This document shows, piece by piece, positions 1-9,254 of a stretch of 64,000 nucleotides of DNA. Position numbers and translations under genes: made by a program. The notes under the pieces were generated by a model. That model did no database searches. It saw nothing but the letters and a program-made list of their open reading frames with translations, and was not told where the DNA came from. Position 1 is the first letter of the stretch; each line of letters begins with the position of its first letter. Source of the DNA: Zoogloea sp. (lineage in GTDB: Bacteria; Pseudomonadota; Gammaproteobacteria; Burkholderiales; Rhodocyclaceae); contig JADKKC010000011.1 in the NCBI GenBank assembly GCA_016720685.1, positions 27,275 through 91,274 on the forward strand, given 5' to 3'.

Positions 1-2410
1 AGCGCTGGGGCCGCGTCGAGGTGGCCTCCAGATTGGGCATGACATCCCCGGCCACAAGTGTGGCACCCATCTCGGGCTGAGACACCTGATCAAAACCGAG
101 ATCGAAGTCCAGGCCGCTGCTGGCGGTCGGAGAACCGCCTCCCAGCGCAACGGTTCTCGCACTGCTCGAATCGTCTTCAACATTCAAATCGAGATCGAAA
201 TCGAGAATTCCGGCAGCGGGGAAGCTGGCTGCGGGCTGCGCAGGATGCGACTCTGCAGAAACAACCCGTTCGATATCTTCCATGCTGGCGTACTGATTGA
301 GATCTCCGGGCAAAGCCCAAGTGTCCTTCAGCTGCGATGGTGACTCCAGTGGATCGTCGCTACCAAGCTGCGACGATTCACTCGTCATGAAGGCCGACTC
401 GGCAACCGGGACTCGCCCAGTGCCTGCCTGCACAAAGCCGGTCGCTGCCGCAGCCCCTCCGGCAATCGTCTGGGGGCCGGGAGTTGAAGCCGCCGCTGCC
501 GACATAGCCATCGTCGGGCCCGAAGGCACGCCCGGCGCCGGGATGCGGTACAACGGGCTATCCGGATCTACTTTACGCCCAAGAGCCGCCGCCTTTTCCC
601 AATCCTGACCGTTGCCGCCAGTCAGCGAGTAGAGCTCGGTAGCGGTAGTCTCGAACTGCTTCAGATTCTTGCGCTGAGCATAAATCTCGAGGAGCTTCAG
701 ATGGACTCCGGTCCGCCCTGGATCAGTCTTGAGGGCATCCAGAAGGATTTCTTCGGCTTGGGCATCACGCCCATAGGCCATATACACATCGGCTTCCGCT
801 ACAGGGTCGACCCCTTCATCGGTATCGATCGACGAAAGCCCGGACTGACTGAAATCGGTCTGGATCTGGCTGCTGCTGCCTGTATCAACACTTTGCCCCA
901 CTGCGCTGCCAAAAACAGAACTCGATCCGTCACCGAATTCGGACAGCGCGGGCGTCGTGGTAGGAGCACCCTGACCATTACGGCGTTGGTACAGCTTGTA
1001 GCCGCCCCATCCGAGCAACAGCGCGAGAATGCCTCCACCCCCAATCAACAGCGAGGTGTCATCCGCAGGAGACTGGACTTCCGGCGGCTTGACAGCTGCG
1101 GGCTCCGGCACGGGAGGTGGTGGCGGCGGGACCGGCCTCACCTCGGGAACAGGCTCCGGCGCCTTCGGAAGCTCGGGCTTTTCAGCGGCAATGGCAGGCG
1201 CAGCAACAGGCTCGACAGGAGCCTTTGCGACGGGAGGCTGCGGCACAACAGCCGGAGGCGGAGCTTCCGACTGCATCTGGGCCATGCCCTGGCTCTTCAG
1301 TTCGACCAGGCGCTGAAGCTCCTTGATACTTTTTTCGAGTTCGGCCAAGCGGGTATTGGCTTCGCTCAATGCCTTGTCCCGAGAAACCAGATCTTCCTCG
1401 AGCGCCTGCAGGCGAGCAACGGACTTCTCTCCGCCAGCACCACCGGCACGCACACCCTCTTCGCTCTTTGAAACCTTGAGCCTATCGCTTGAGCCCGCAG
1501 CAGACTGGGCCCGGTCTTCGACCTTGGCCCCGATCTTGCCGCCACTACCTTGCTGTGTTGGCGCCTCCTTGGCCGGCCCGGCGGCAGCCTGCTCTGCAAG
1601 CTTCCGGCTGTAGCGCCCGAAATCTGACGACTGGCCGACAAGCTGTTGACGTCCGCCTTCCCCAGCAACCTGACGTACACCTTCAGCATCGGGAATACGC
1701 AGGATCTTGCCGGCTTGCAGGCGATTCATGTCATCGCCTTCAAAAGCCGAGCGATTTCCCTGGAAGAGAGCCATCAGCATCTGCTCCATGGAAACGCCTT
1801 CCGGCCGGTTCTCCATGGCGATGCGATTCAGCGTATCGCCAGATTGCACCATGTAGGTGCGCCCTCCCCCCGGCGAAGCCGCAGCGGGCCGCGCGATGCG
1901 CGCAGCAGCGGAACGACGCACGGCCGGAGAGCCGGCGCGCACGCCAGACTGGTCATAACGCATTTCCGGCGACGCCACCGCAACAGATGCTCGAGCGCTC
2001 CCGGTATCGGGAGGATCCAGCAGGAAGGTATATTCTCGAATGAGGCGCCCGGCCGACCAGTTCAACTCGACCAGCATATCAACGAAGGGCTCGTTGATCG
2101 GTCTGTCGCTACTGACCCTCACGACGGCGCCGCTACCTCGACGTTCAACAGACATGCGCAATCCGCTGACAGAGGGGGAGTAATCTATCCCTGCCTGCCG
2201 GAAGGCGTCTGCCGACGCGAGACGCGCCGTCATGTTCTGGATTTCTTCGGGCGCGGCAGCGATTTCCACCTCTGCACGCAGAGGTTGACCGAGTCCGCTC
2301 AGGACTGTAATTCGCCCAAGCCCCGCTGCGGTGGCACTGAAGGACAGCGCACTGATTGCGGCAGCGAGCAGGGTGCGTTTTAGCCGACTATTCACGAGGT
2401 TCTTATGCAC
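1..2410 (-). CDS. fimV: FimV-like LysM/TPR inner-membrane protein (C-terminus outside window)
   Basis: The minus strand is open from a GTG at 2410 to the window edge, so about 803 residues are seen and the C-terminal end is missing. It opens with a signal peptide (basic MHKNLVNSRLKR, then a hydrophobic stretch ending near ATAAG), followed by the FimV N-terminal domain (GLGRITVLSGLGQPLRAEV) and a LysM domain at roughly residues 185-245 (YMVQSGDTLNRIA). Next come a coiled coil with a Pro-rich linker and one membrane helix near residues 450-475. The acidic cytoplasmic part carries a TPR-like segment (AYGRDAQAEEILLDALK). FimV homologues bind peptidoglycan and organise type IV pili and cell-pole proteins. 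A second GTG at 2395 is an equally possible start, and neither has a clear ribosome binding site. It lies downstream of asd in the same direction. Confidence 0.9.
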   Translation of the reverse strand, partial: MHKNLVNSRLKRTLLAAAISALSFSATAAGLGRITVLSGLGQPLRAEVEIAAAPEEIQNMTARLASADAFRQAGIDYSPSVSGLRMSVERRGSGAVVRVSSDRPINEPFVDMLVELNWSAGRLIREYTFLLDPPDTGSARASVAVASPEMRYDQSGVRAGSPAVRRSAAARIARPAAASPGGGRTYMVQSGDTLNRIAMENRPEGVSMEQMLMALFQGNRSAFEGDDMNRLQAGKILRIPDAEGVRQVAGEGGRQQLVGQSSDFGRYSRKLAEQAAAGPAKEAPTQQGSGGKIGAKVEDRAQSAAGSSDRLKVSKSEEGVRAGGAGGEKSVARLQALEEDLVSRDKALSEANTRLAELEKSIKELQRLVELKSQGMAQMQSEAPPPAVVPQPPVAKAPVEPVAAPAIAAEKPELPKAPEPVPEVRPVPPPPPPVPEPAAVKPPEVQSPADDTSLLIGGGGILALLLGWGGYKLYQRRNGQGAPTTTPALSEFGDGSSSVFGSAVGQSVDTGSSSQIQTDFSQSGLSSIDTDEGVDPVAEADVYMAYGRDAQAEEILLDALKTDPGRTGVHLKLLEIYAQRKNLKQFETTATELYSLTGGNGQDWEKAAALGRKVDPDSPLYRIPAPGVPSGPTMAMSAAAASTPGPQTIAGGAAAATGFVQAGTGRVPVAESAFMTSESSQLGSDDPLESPSQLKDTWALPGDLNQYASMEDIERVVSAESHPAQPAASFPAAGILDFDLDLNVEDDSSSARTVALGGGSPTASSGLDFDLGFDQVSQPEMGATLVAGDVMPNLEATSTRPQR

Positions 2411-2461
2411 GAAGGCTGATCATCGAAATCGAGTTATCGATGAACATAACATCATGGGTTT

Positions 2462-2500
2462 GGTGAGGCAAGTTCAAGCACTATTTGAACTCGCCTCACC
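2462..2500. repeat. Long inverted repeat (16-bp arms) between asd and fimV
   Basis: Arms 2462-2477 and 2485-2500 pair over 16 positions with a single G-T wobble, leaving a 7-base loop. It stands just upstream of the fimV start and 15 bases from the asd terminator. Neither side carries a T-tract, so it is not a typical terminator. It could be an RNA hairpin in the fimV leader or an operator. Confidence 0.7.
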
Positions 2501-2514
2501 AAAGTGAGCTGCCA

Positions 2515-2548
2515 ATTGAAAAAGGCGGCTTTCGCCGCCTTTTTCAAT
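2515..2548 (-). terminator. Intrinsic terminator downstream of asd
   Basis: A GGCGGC/GCCGCC stem (2524-2529, 2534-2539) with a four-base loop is extended by A5/T5, giving a T-tract on the minus strand right after the asd stop at 2550. The symmetrical A/T flanks mean it could work in both directions. Confidence 0.85.
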
Positions 2549-2549
2549 A

Positions 2550-3674
2550 TCAATCTTCCAGCAGAACCCGCAACATGCGTCGCAGCGGCTCCGCGGCTCC
2601 CCACAAAAGCTGGTCGCCGACGGTGAAGGCCGAGATGTACTCGCCACCCATGGCGAGCTTCCGGATGCGGCCAACGGGAACCGTCAGCGTGCCGGTCACT
2701 GCGGTCGGGGTCAGGTCTCTCATCGACGCCTCGCGCTGATTCGGAACAACCTTGACCCAGTCATTGGCCGTGGCCAGCATGCTCTCGATCTCGTCGACCG
2801 GGATATCCTTGCGCAGCTTCAGGGTAAGCGCCTGGCTATGGCAGCGCATCGCGCCGATACGCACGCAGAGGCCGTCGATGGGCACCACCGGAGCACTGAA
2901 GCCTTCGCCGCGACCGAGGATCTTGTTGGTTTCGACACCGCCCTTCCACTCTTCCTTGGACTGGCCGTTTCCAAGATCCTTGTCGATCCACGGAATCAAC
3001 GAGCCGGCAAGCGGCACGCCGAAATTGGAAGCCGGGAAGGCCTCGTCGCGCATGGTGCCAGCCACTTCGCGGTCGATATCGAGGATTGCCGAGGCAGGAT
3101 CGTCGAGCAATTCTTTGACCGAGCGGTTCAGTTCGCCCATCTGGGACAGCAACTCGCGCATGTTCTGCGCACCTGCGCCGGATGCTGCCTGGTAGGTCAT
3201 GGACGTAGCCCATTCGACCAGATCACGCTGGAACAGGCCGCCGAGAGCCATCAGCATCAGCGACACGGTGCAGTTGCCGCCGATCCAGTCGCGGCCACCC
3301 TTGACGAGCGAATCCTTGATCACGTTCATGTTGACCGGATCAAGAATGATGACTGCCTTGGGGTCCATGCGCAGCGTGGAAGCAGCATCGATCCAGTGAC
3401 CGCTCCAGCCCGCTGCACGCAGCTTCGGGTACACGTCGCTGGTGTAGTCACCGCCCTGGCAGGTAATGACGATGTCCATCGTCTTCAGTTCATCGATGTT
3501 CCGGGCGTCCTTCAGCGCGGGGGCTTCCTTGCCGAAATTCGGCGCCTTGCCGCCCGGATTGGAGGTGGTGAAGAACACCGGCTCGATCAGTGCAAAATCA
3601 TTCTCTTCGCGCATGCGCTGCATGAGCACGGAACCAACCATTCCGCGCCAGCCAACCAGACCCACTCTTTTCAT
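2550..3674 (-). CDS. asd: Aspartate-semialdehyde dehydrogenase
   Basis: This 374-residue enzyme reduces aspartyl phosphate to aspartate semialdehyde with NADPH, the branch point to lysine/diaminopimelate, threonine and methionine. The N-terminus MKRVGLVGWRGMVGSVLM is the nucleotide-binding glycine-rich start of the gamma-proteobacterial-type Asd. GGNCTVSLM holds the catalytic cysteine (about residue 135). Length matches the family. It follows leuB by 38 bases on the same strand and ends at a strong terminator, so it probably closes the leuC-leuD-leuB transcript. GGGGATCGAA before the ATG is a fair ribosome binding site. Confidence 0.97.
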   Translation of the reverse strand: MKRVGLVGWRGMVGSVLMQRMREENDFALIEPVFFTTSNPGGKAPNFGKEAPALKDARNIDELKTMDIVITCQGGDYTSDVYPKLRAAGWSGHWIDAASTLRMDPKAVIILDPVNMNVIKDSLVKGGRDWIGGNCTVSLMLMALGGLFQRDLVEWATSMTYQAASGAGAQNMRELLSQMGELNRSVKELLDDPASAILDIDREVAGTMRDEAFPASNFGVPLAGSLIPWIDKDLGNGQSKEEWKGGVETNKILGRGEGFSAPVVPIDGLCVRIGAMRCHSQALTLKLRKDIPVDEIESMLATANDWVKVVPNQREASMRDLTPTAVTGTLTVPVGRIRKLAMGGEYISAFTVGDQLLWGAAEPLRRMLRVLLED

Positions 3675-3712
3675 TTCGATCCCCGATCAGATTTGATTAT
3701 TTTTTCAAATGT

Positions 3713-4774
3713 TTACAGCGCAGCGATAACCGCGTCACCCATTTCCCTGGTGCCTACACGACGGGTGCCCGGCTCGTAGATGTCACCGGTGCGATAGCCA
3801 GCGGCGAGTACCTTTTTCACCGCGGTTTCGATGCGCGCGGCCTGGGCCTCCATGTTGAAGCTGTAGCGCAGCATCATGGCTGCCGACAACATGGTCGCCA
3901 GCGGGTTGGCCAGGTCCTTGCCGGCAATATCGGGGGCGGAGCCATGACTCGGCTCATACATGCCCTTGCCCTGGGCATTGAGGGAAGCAGACGGCAGCAT
4001 GCCGATGGAGCCGGTGAGCATGGAGGCTTCGTCGGAGAGAATGTCGCCGAACATGTTGCCGGTCACCATCACGTCGAACTGCTTGGGGGCGCGCACAAGT
4101 TGCATCGCGGCGTTGTCGACGAGCATGTGGGTGAGTTCCACATCCGGGTAGTCGGCGGACAGTTCAATCATCACGTCACGCCACAGCTGGGTGGTTTCGA
4201 GGACGTTCATCTTGTCCACCGAACACAGCCTTTTATCGCGCTTGCGGGCGGCTTCGAAAGCCACCTTGCCGATGCGGCGGATTTCGGACTCCGAGTAGAT
4301 CATCGTGTTGAAACCGACGCGCTCACCGTTTTCAACGCGGATGCCGCGGGGCTGGCCGAAGTAGATGTCGCCAGTGAGTTCGCGCACGATGAGGATATCC
4401 AGCCCGGCAACGATCTCGGGCTTGAGCGACGAGGCATTGGCGAGTTCGGGGTAAAGAATCGCCGGACGCAGGTTGGCGAAAAGCTCGAGCTGCCGACGAA
4501 TGCCGAGCAGGCCGAGTTCGGGACGCTGCTCCCGCGGGAAGCTATCCCACTTCGGCCCGCCCACAGCACCGAGCAGCAGCGCATCGGCTTCATCGGCAAG
4601 ACGAACGGTTTCTTCCGGCAAGGGCTTGCCCGTAGCATCAACGGCGGCGCCGCCCACGAGAGCCGTTTCGGCTTCGAACTTGACACCGTCATCACGCATG
4701 GCATCGAGCATGCGCAGAGTCTGACCGATGATTTCGGGGCCGATACCGTCACCCGGCAGAACGCAGATTTTCAT
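3713..4774 (-). CDS. leuB: 3-isopropylmalate dehydrogenase
   Basis: The 353-residue protein starts MKICVLPGDGIGPEI and oxidises and decarboxylates 3-isopropylmalate to 2-oxoisocaproate in leucine synthesis, using NAD and Mg/Mn. Family motifs are complete: LLGAVGGPKWD, the RELTGDIYFG segment, the metal-binding TGNMFGDILSDEAS and SAPDIAGK. The ATG at 4774 is chosen over an in-frame ATG 21 bases upstream because the homologous protein begins with MKI and GGAAAA lies at the right distance. It sits 65 bases after leuD in the leu cluster. Confidence 0.97.
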   Translation of the reverse strand: MKICVLPGDGIGPEIIGQTLRMLDAMRDDGVKFEAETALVGGAAVDATGKPLPEETVRLADEADALLLGAVGGPKWDSFPREQRPELGLLGIRRQLELFANLRPAILYPELANASSLKPEIVAGLDILIVRELTGDIYFGQPRGIRVENGERVGFNTMIYSESEIRRIGKVAFEAARKRDKRLCSVDKMNVLETTQLWRDVMIELSADYPDVELTHMLVDNAAMQLVRAPKQFDVMVTGNMFGDILSDEASMLTGSIGMLPSASLNAQGKGMYEPSHGSAPDIAGKDLANPLATMLSAAMMLRYSFNMEAQAARIETAVKKVLAAGYRTGDIYEPGTRRVGTREMGDAVIAAL

Positions 4775-4839
4775 TGTAGTTTTCCGTTTTTTCATTGGTC
4801 GATACCGGCAACAGGGCTGCCGCCGGACGATCGCAGTAA

Positions 4840-5478
4840 TCAGGCGAACAGCCAGGGCTGCTCGACGCGGCGACGGGCTTCGTAGTCACGGATGATGTCG
4901 GCACGACGCAGGGTCAGGCCGATGTCGTCCCAGCCATTGAGCAGGCATTCGCGGCGGAACGGATCCACGTTGAAGGGGATCACCTTGCCGTCGGCGCGGG
5001 TAATGGTCTGAGCCTGAAGATCCACCGCCAGCCGATAGCCGTCGGCCCCAAGGCACTGGGCAAACAGTTCTTCGACTTCGGCGGCATCCAGCTTGATGGG
5101 CAGGAGGCCATTCTTGAAGCAGTTGTTGAAGAAGATGTCGGCAAAACTCGGACCGATGATCACGCGGAAGCCGTAATCCTCCAGCGCCCACGGGGCATGC
5201 TCGCGGGAGCTGCCACAACCGAAGTTGTCGCGGGTCAGCAGGATCTGGGCGCCTTGGTAGCGGGGCTGATTAAGGACAAAATCCGGGTTCTCCGGGCGAC
5301 CGGAATTGTCCTGCCCCGGCTGCCCGACATCCAGGTAGCGCCACTCGTCGAACAGGTTGGGGCCGAAGCCGCTGCGCTTGATCGACTTGAGAAACTGCTT
5401 GGGAATGATTGCATCGGTATCGACGTTGGCGCGATCCATCGGCGCCACGAGACCGTCGAGTTTCTGGAAAGGCTTCAT
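4840..5478 (-). CDS. leuD: 3-isopropylmalate dehydratase small subunit
   Basis: At 212 residues it is the usual length of LeuD, the swivelling small subunit that joins LeuC to isomerise 2-isopropylmalate to 3-isopropylmalate. Diagnostic segments are MDRANVDTDAIIPKQFLK near the start and NFGCGSSREHAPWAL in the middle. Its ATG overlaps the stop of the small entericidin gene (TAATG), so translation is probably coupled to it. Confidence 0.97.
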   Translation of the reverse strand: MKPFQKLDGLVAPMDRANVDTDAIIPKQFLKSIKRSGFGPNLFDEWRYLDVGQPGQDNSGRPENPDFVLNQPRYQGAQILLTRDNFGCGSSREHAPWALEDYGFRVIIGPSFADIFFNNCFKNGLLPIKLDAAEVEELFAQCLGADGYRLAVDLQAQTITRADGKVIPFNVDPFRRECLLNGWDDIGLTLRRADIIRDYEARRRVEQPWLFA

Positions 5479-5603
5479 TACTTGGCTACCTTCTGGATGG
5501 CCTCGCCACCCTTTTCAAGATCCTTGCCGAACCCCTGCACGGTGTTGCAACCGGCGAGGAGCGCGACGGCAAATACACCGACCAGCGCGATGACTTTACG
5601 CAT
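5478..5603 (-). CDS. Entericidin A/B-family small lipoprotein
   Basis: A 41-residue protein (MRKVIALVGVFAVALLAGCN...) has a lipoprotein signal peptide with lipobox LLAGC and a short mature part rich in Gly and Lys (GKDLEKGGEAIQKVAK). This is the Entericidin EcnA/B pattern. In Escherichia coli entericidins are small envelope lipoproteins linked to stationary-phase lysis; here only membership is supported. It sits between leuC and leuD, 20 bases after the former, and its stop overlaps the leuD start by one base. The ribosome binding site is weak. Confidence 0.85.
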   Translation of the reverse strand: MRKVIALVGVFAVALLAGCNTVQGFGKDLEKGGEAIQKVAK

Positions 5604-5623
5604 GACTGATTGTCTCCGCGACT

Positions 5624-7033
5624 TCAGGCGAGTTCGCGCACATCGGCGAAATGACCAGCGATTGCAGCCGCGGCGGCCATTGCCGGGCTGACCAGGTGCG
5701 TTCTGCCACCCGCGCCCTGACGGCCTTCAAAGTTGCGGTTCGACGTGGAGGCACAGCGCTCACCCGCTTCGAGACGATCCGCGTTCATGGCCAGACACAT
5801 GGAACAGCCCGGCTCGCGCCATTCAAAACCGGCGGCAACGAAGATCTTGTCGAGACCTTCGGCTTCGGCCTGGCGCTTGACGAGGCCGGAGCCCGGCACA
5901 ACCAGAACCAGCTTGACGTTGTCGGCCTTGCGGCGGCCCTGCGCCACTGCGGCTGCAGCACGCAGATCCTCGATACGCGAGTTGGTGCATGAACCGATAA
6001 AGACCTTGTCGATCGCAATGTCCTTGATCGGCGTACGCGGCGTGAGCCCCATATACTGAAGCGCGCGCTCCATGCCTTCGCGCTTGACCGGGTCTTTCTC
6101 GAGTGCCGGATCCGGCACGCTCGCGTCGACAGAAGCCACCATTTCGGGCGATGTACCCCAGGTAACCTGAGGCTGGATCTGCGCGGCATCGAGCTCCACC
6201 ACGGCATCGAAGACGGCGCCGTCATCCGAATGCAGGGTCTTCCAGTATTCGACTGCACGATCCCACAGTGCACCCTTTGGCGAAAAAGGCCGGTCTTTTA
6301 GGTAGGCGACGGTTTGATCGTCAACAGCGACAAGGCCGGCACGGGCCCCTGCTTCGATGGCCATGTTGCAAATGGTCATGCGGCCTTCGACCGACAGGCC
6401 ACGAATGGCGCTGCCGCCGAACTCCATCGCGTAACCGGTTCCGCCCGCCGTGCCGATGCGGCCGATGATCGCCAGCACGACGTCCTTGGCAGTTACGCCG
6501 GCGCCGAGCTGGCCATCGACGCGGATCAGCATGGTTTTGGACTTCTTCTGGAGCAGGCACTGGGTTGCCATCACGTGCTCGACTTCCGAGGTGCCGATGC
6601 CGTGAGCCAGGCACGCAAAGGCGCCGTGCGTGGACGTGTGGGAGTCACCGCAGACGACGGTCATGCCCGGCAGGATTGCGCCGTTTTCCGGCCCGATGAC
6701 GTGCACGATGCCCTGGCGCGCGTCCTTGAACGGGAAATAGGCCAGCGCTCCGACTTCACGGATGTTGCTGTCCAGGGTTTCCACCTGCTGACGGGAAACC
6801 GGGTCGAGAATGCCCCGCTCCCAGTGATCGGTGGGCGTGTTGTGGTCGGCCGTTGCAACGATCGAATCCACGCGCCAGGGCTTGCGCCCGGCCAGCTTGA
6901 GGCCTTCGAAGGCCTGGGGGCTGGTGACTTCGTGAACGAGGTGACGGTCGATGTAGATCAGCGCAGTGCCGTCGTCTTCGACGTGGACCACGTGGCTCGA
7001 CCACAATTTTTCGTAAAGCGTTTGCGCTTGCAT
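5624..7033 (-). CDS. leuC: 3-isopropylmalate dehydratase large subunit
   Basis: This 469-residue aconitase-family subunit carries the [4Fe-4S] cluster. The three cluster cysteines are seen in GSCTNSRIEDLR and EPGCSMCLAMN, and the substrate-site VCGDSHTSTHGAFACLAHG is intact. With LeuD it performs the second step of leucine synthesis. It begins only 37 bases after the M48 peptidase stop, with no obvious ribosome binding site before the ATG at 7033. Either an upstream promoter within the peptidase region or read-through could feed the leu genes. Confidence 0.97.
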   Translation of the reverse strand: MQAQTLYEKLWSSHVVHVEDDGTALIYIDRHLVHEVTSPQAFEGLKLAGRKPWRVDSIVATADHNTPTDHWERGILDPVSRQQVETLDSNIREVGALAYFPFKDARQGIVHVIGPENGAILPGMTVVCGDSHTSTHGAFACLAHGIGTSEVEHVMATQCLLQKKSKTMLIRVDGQLGAGVTAKDVVLAIIGRIGTAGGTGYAMEFGGSAIRGLSVEGRMTICNMAIEAGARAGLVAVDDQTVAYLKDRPFSPKGALWDRAVEYWKTLHSDDGAVFDAVVELDAAQIQPQVTWGTSPEMVASVDASVPDPALEKDPVKREGMERALQYMGLTPRTPIKDIAIDKVFIGSCTNSRIEDLRAAAAVAQGRRKADNVKLVLVVPGSGLVKRQAEAEGLDKIFVAAGFEWREPGCSMCLAMNADRLEAGERCASTSNRNFEGRQGAGGRTHLVSPAMAAAAAIAGHFADVRELA

Positions 7034-7070
7034 GGGCGGGAAGTCAGAGCTGAAGGGCGGAAAACTTTTA

Positions 7071-7934
7071 TTATTTCACAGGCCTTGCGCGCTGAGTAGC
7101 TTGCTCGTACAGGGGCATGACCCGAGCGGCGTATTGCTGCAGATCCTGCTGCCGAGTCTCGTTGGACGGGTGGGTCGACAACCACTGCGGCGGAGCACCG
7201 CTGGAAGCCTTGGCCATCTTCTGCCAAAGGCTGATTGCGGCACGGGGGTCGTAGCCGCCAAGGGCTGCAAGTTCGACACCGATACGGTCGGCCTCAGTCT
7301 CGTGTTCACGGCTGTTGGGCAGTTCGAAACTCACCTTGGCCACGGTGCCGATGAGGTCGGTTCCCGCCCGGCCAACGCCAAGCACGGCGCCGACAACCGC
7401 TACGCCGACGTTCGTCACCATCGACTGCGACGCCCGTTCACGGGCATGCTCGCGCAGCGCATGGGCAATCTCGTGGCCCATGATGGCGGCGATCTCGTTG
7501 TCGGTCAGTGACAGCTTTTCGATAATTCCGGAGTAGAACACGATCTTTCCTCCGGCCATGCACCAGGCGTTGAGATCGTTCGAAGTGAGCACATTCACCT
7601 CCCACTGCCAGGCCGGCGCGTCGGGCCGGAAAGCCCCGGTTGCCGGGATCAGGCGACGGGCCACCGCACGCACACGCTCAACCTGGTCCTTGTCCCGGTT
7701 CAGGGCGTTCTTCTGCCCCGCCTGCTGGATGATCTGGTGATAGCTCTGGGACGACGCCTGCTCCATCTCCTTGGACGAGACCATCATCATCTGGCGACGC
7801 TCGATACCCACCGCCCCGCCCTGGGTCGTTTGCACTGTCTGGCAGGCGGTCACGACGCCCGCGGCGATCATCACGGGCAAAAAGCCCTGCAGCCATCCAA
7901 AATGTCTATTCATGCTTTGACTCAAACTGTTCAT
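7071..7934 (-). CDS. M48-family metallopeptidase, predicted lipoprotein
   Basis: The 287-residue protein has an N-terminal lipoprotein signal (hydrophobic stretch ending GVVTAC), the zinc-metallopeptidase motif AAIMGHEIAHALREH (HExxH near residue 155) and the third-ligand region HETEADRIGVELAALGGYDP typical of M48C (YfgC/LoiP-like) proteases. The family degrades misfolded envelope proteins. A short basic C-terminus ends the protein. Its ATG follows the MFS gene stop with no gap, which suggests coupling. A second in-frame ATG at 7913 would give a more typical signal peptide, so the start is uncertain. Confidence 0.9.
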   Translation of the reverse strand: MNSLSQSMNRHFGWLQGFLPVMIAAGVVTACQTVQTTQGGAVGIERRQMMMVSSKEMEQASSQSYHQIIQQAGQKNALNRDKDQVERVRAVARRLIPATGAFRPDAPAWQWEVNVLTSNDLNAWCMAGGKIVFYSGIIEKLSLTDNEIAAIMGHEIAHALREHARERASQSMVTNVGVAVVGAVLGVGRAGTDLIGTVAKVSFELPNSREHETEADRIGVELAALGGYDPRAAISLWQKMAKASSGAPPQWLSTHPSNETRQQDLQQYAARVMPLYEQATQRARPVK

Positions 7935-9092
7935 TTAATTGCCTACCCGCCCTGAACTGCCCCGCTCCTGCCAGCCGCCGACGAGCACCAGCAAGCCGAC
8001 AAGCGCAAACAGCGATCCGAGCGAATAGGTCCAGGCCGGCCCGATGCTTTCCCAAGTGTAGCCACTAATCAGACCGCCGATCATTCCCCCGGCGCCAAAC
8101 GAAATACTGCCGTACAAGGCCTGACCACGCGCCTGGTGACGGGTTCCGAACCAGCCATTCACGGCAGCCACAGCAGCCGCGTGATAAGCGCCAAAGGTTG
8201 CACCATGAAGCACCTGGGCGAACAGCAACACCACCAACGACTCCGCCCCCCAGCCTATCAACAAAAACCGCAGCACGGCCGCCGCGAGACTGAAGATCAG
8301 GATTCCACGCAGAGAAGAGGCGCGAAGCAGCTGCGGCATCCCCATGAAAACGACGATTTCAGCAACAACACCAAGGGTCCACATCCACCCCACCAGCGAC
8401 TTGCTGTAGCCATGGGCAACCAGGTGCAAGGAGTAGAAAACGTAAAGCGCTCCGTGAGCGGCGGACATGAAAAAGCACGCAGCCAGCAGCGCCCTCACGT
8501 CGGGCCGTCGCAAAATTTCGCTGAGCGCGACATGCACGGCGGGCGCCGTTGAGGCACGCGCCTCCGGGATCATCAGCGCGCAAAACAGGATTCCCCCAAG
8601 CAACGCCAACGAAATCCACAAGAGCGCAGCCACAGGCAGATCGTCGAGAAGATAACCAAGGCCCAGCACCGCCACGATAAAACCCACCGAACCCCACACG
8701 CGGATGTTGCCGTAGCGGCCGGCCTGCCCCTGCAAATGAGCAAAGGTCAGCGTTTCGATCAGCGGCAGTGCCGCACTCCAGAAAAAAGCCAGAAAAGCCA
8801 TGCTGGCAAACAGCGCGCCATAGGCATCGCTCACCAGAAACCCTGCAAAACCAATCAGCGACAAAAGTGCAGACAGGCGCAGGATGGTCGTGCGGGCCCC
8901 CAGCCGGTCGGCCAGCCAGCCCCAAAGTGCCGGCGCCAGCATGCGCATGACGGACATCAGCGACATCAGCACGGCAATTTGCGCTGCCGTGTTGCCGATG
9001 GATTGCAGGTAAAGGCTGAAGTAGGGAGAAAAGGCGCCGATGAAAGCGAAATAGAAGAAGTAATAGCCGGACAAGCGCCAGTAGGGAATCAT
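7935..9092 (-). CDS. MFS transporter, phenylpropionate-permease-like (MFS_1_like)
   Basis: A 385-residue membrane protein with about twelve hydrophobic segments starts MIPYWRLSGYYFFYFAFIGAFSPYFSLYLQ. This start and the loop WGWLADRLG between helices 2 and 3 are characteristic of the HcaT/LacY-like MFS subgroup. Substrate cannot be told from sequence. The ATG at 9092 is preferred to one 78 bases upstream, because the upstream stretch has no family similarity. The gene abuts the M48 peptidase gene. Confidence 0.88.
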   Translation of the reverse strand: MIPYWRLSGYYFFYFAFIGAFSPYFSLYLQSIGNTAAQIAVLMSLMSVMRMLAPALWGWLADRLGARTTILRLSALLSLIGFAGFLVSDAYGALFASMAFLAFFWSAALPLIETLTFAHLQGQAGRYGNIRVWGSVGFIVAVLGLGYLLDDLPVAALLWISLALLGGILFCALMIPEARASTAPAVHVALSEILRRPDVRALLAACFFMSAAHGALYVFYSLHLVAHGYSKSLVGWMWTLGVVAEIVVFMGMPQLLRASSLRGILIFSLAAAVLRFLLIGWGAESLVVLLFAQVLHGATFGAYHAAAVAAVNGWFGTRHQARGQALYGSISFGAGGMIGGLISGYTWESIGPAWTYSLGSLFALVGLLVLVGGWQERGSSGRVGN

Positions 9093-9160
9093 CGACGGGA
9101 GTGTAGCTTGCACGGAACCCCGCGGAATCAACGGGGCGTGGCTTGAGCATGCCGGAATTG

Positions 9161-9192
9161 AAAAAATCAAAGCCCCCGAACAGCGGAGGCTT
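9161..9192 (-). terminator. Intrinsic terminator after the DUF465 gene
   Basis: Nine-base arms (9170-9178, 9184-9192) with one mismatch and a five-base loop are followed on the minus strand by TTGATTTTTT. It lies 62 bases after the stop of the DUF465 gene and would separate it from the MFS gene. Confidence 0.75.
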
Positions 9193-9254
9193 GAAGGTTT
9201 ATCCGTAGTGCGGGCGCTCTCAAGCGCTCTTTTTCTTGCAGAACAGACAACCGG

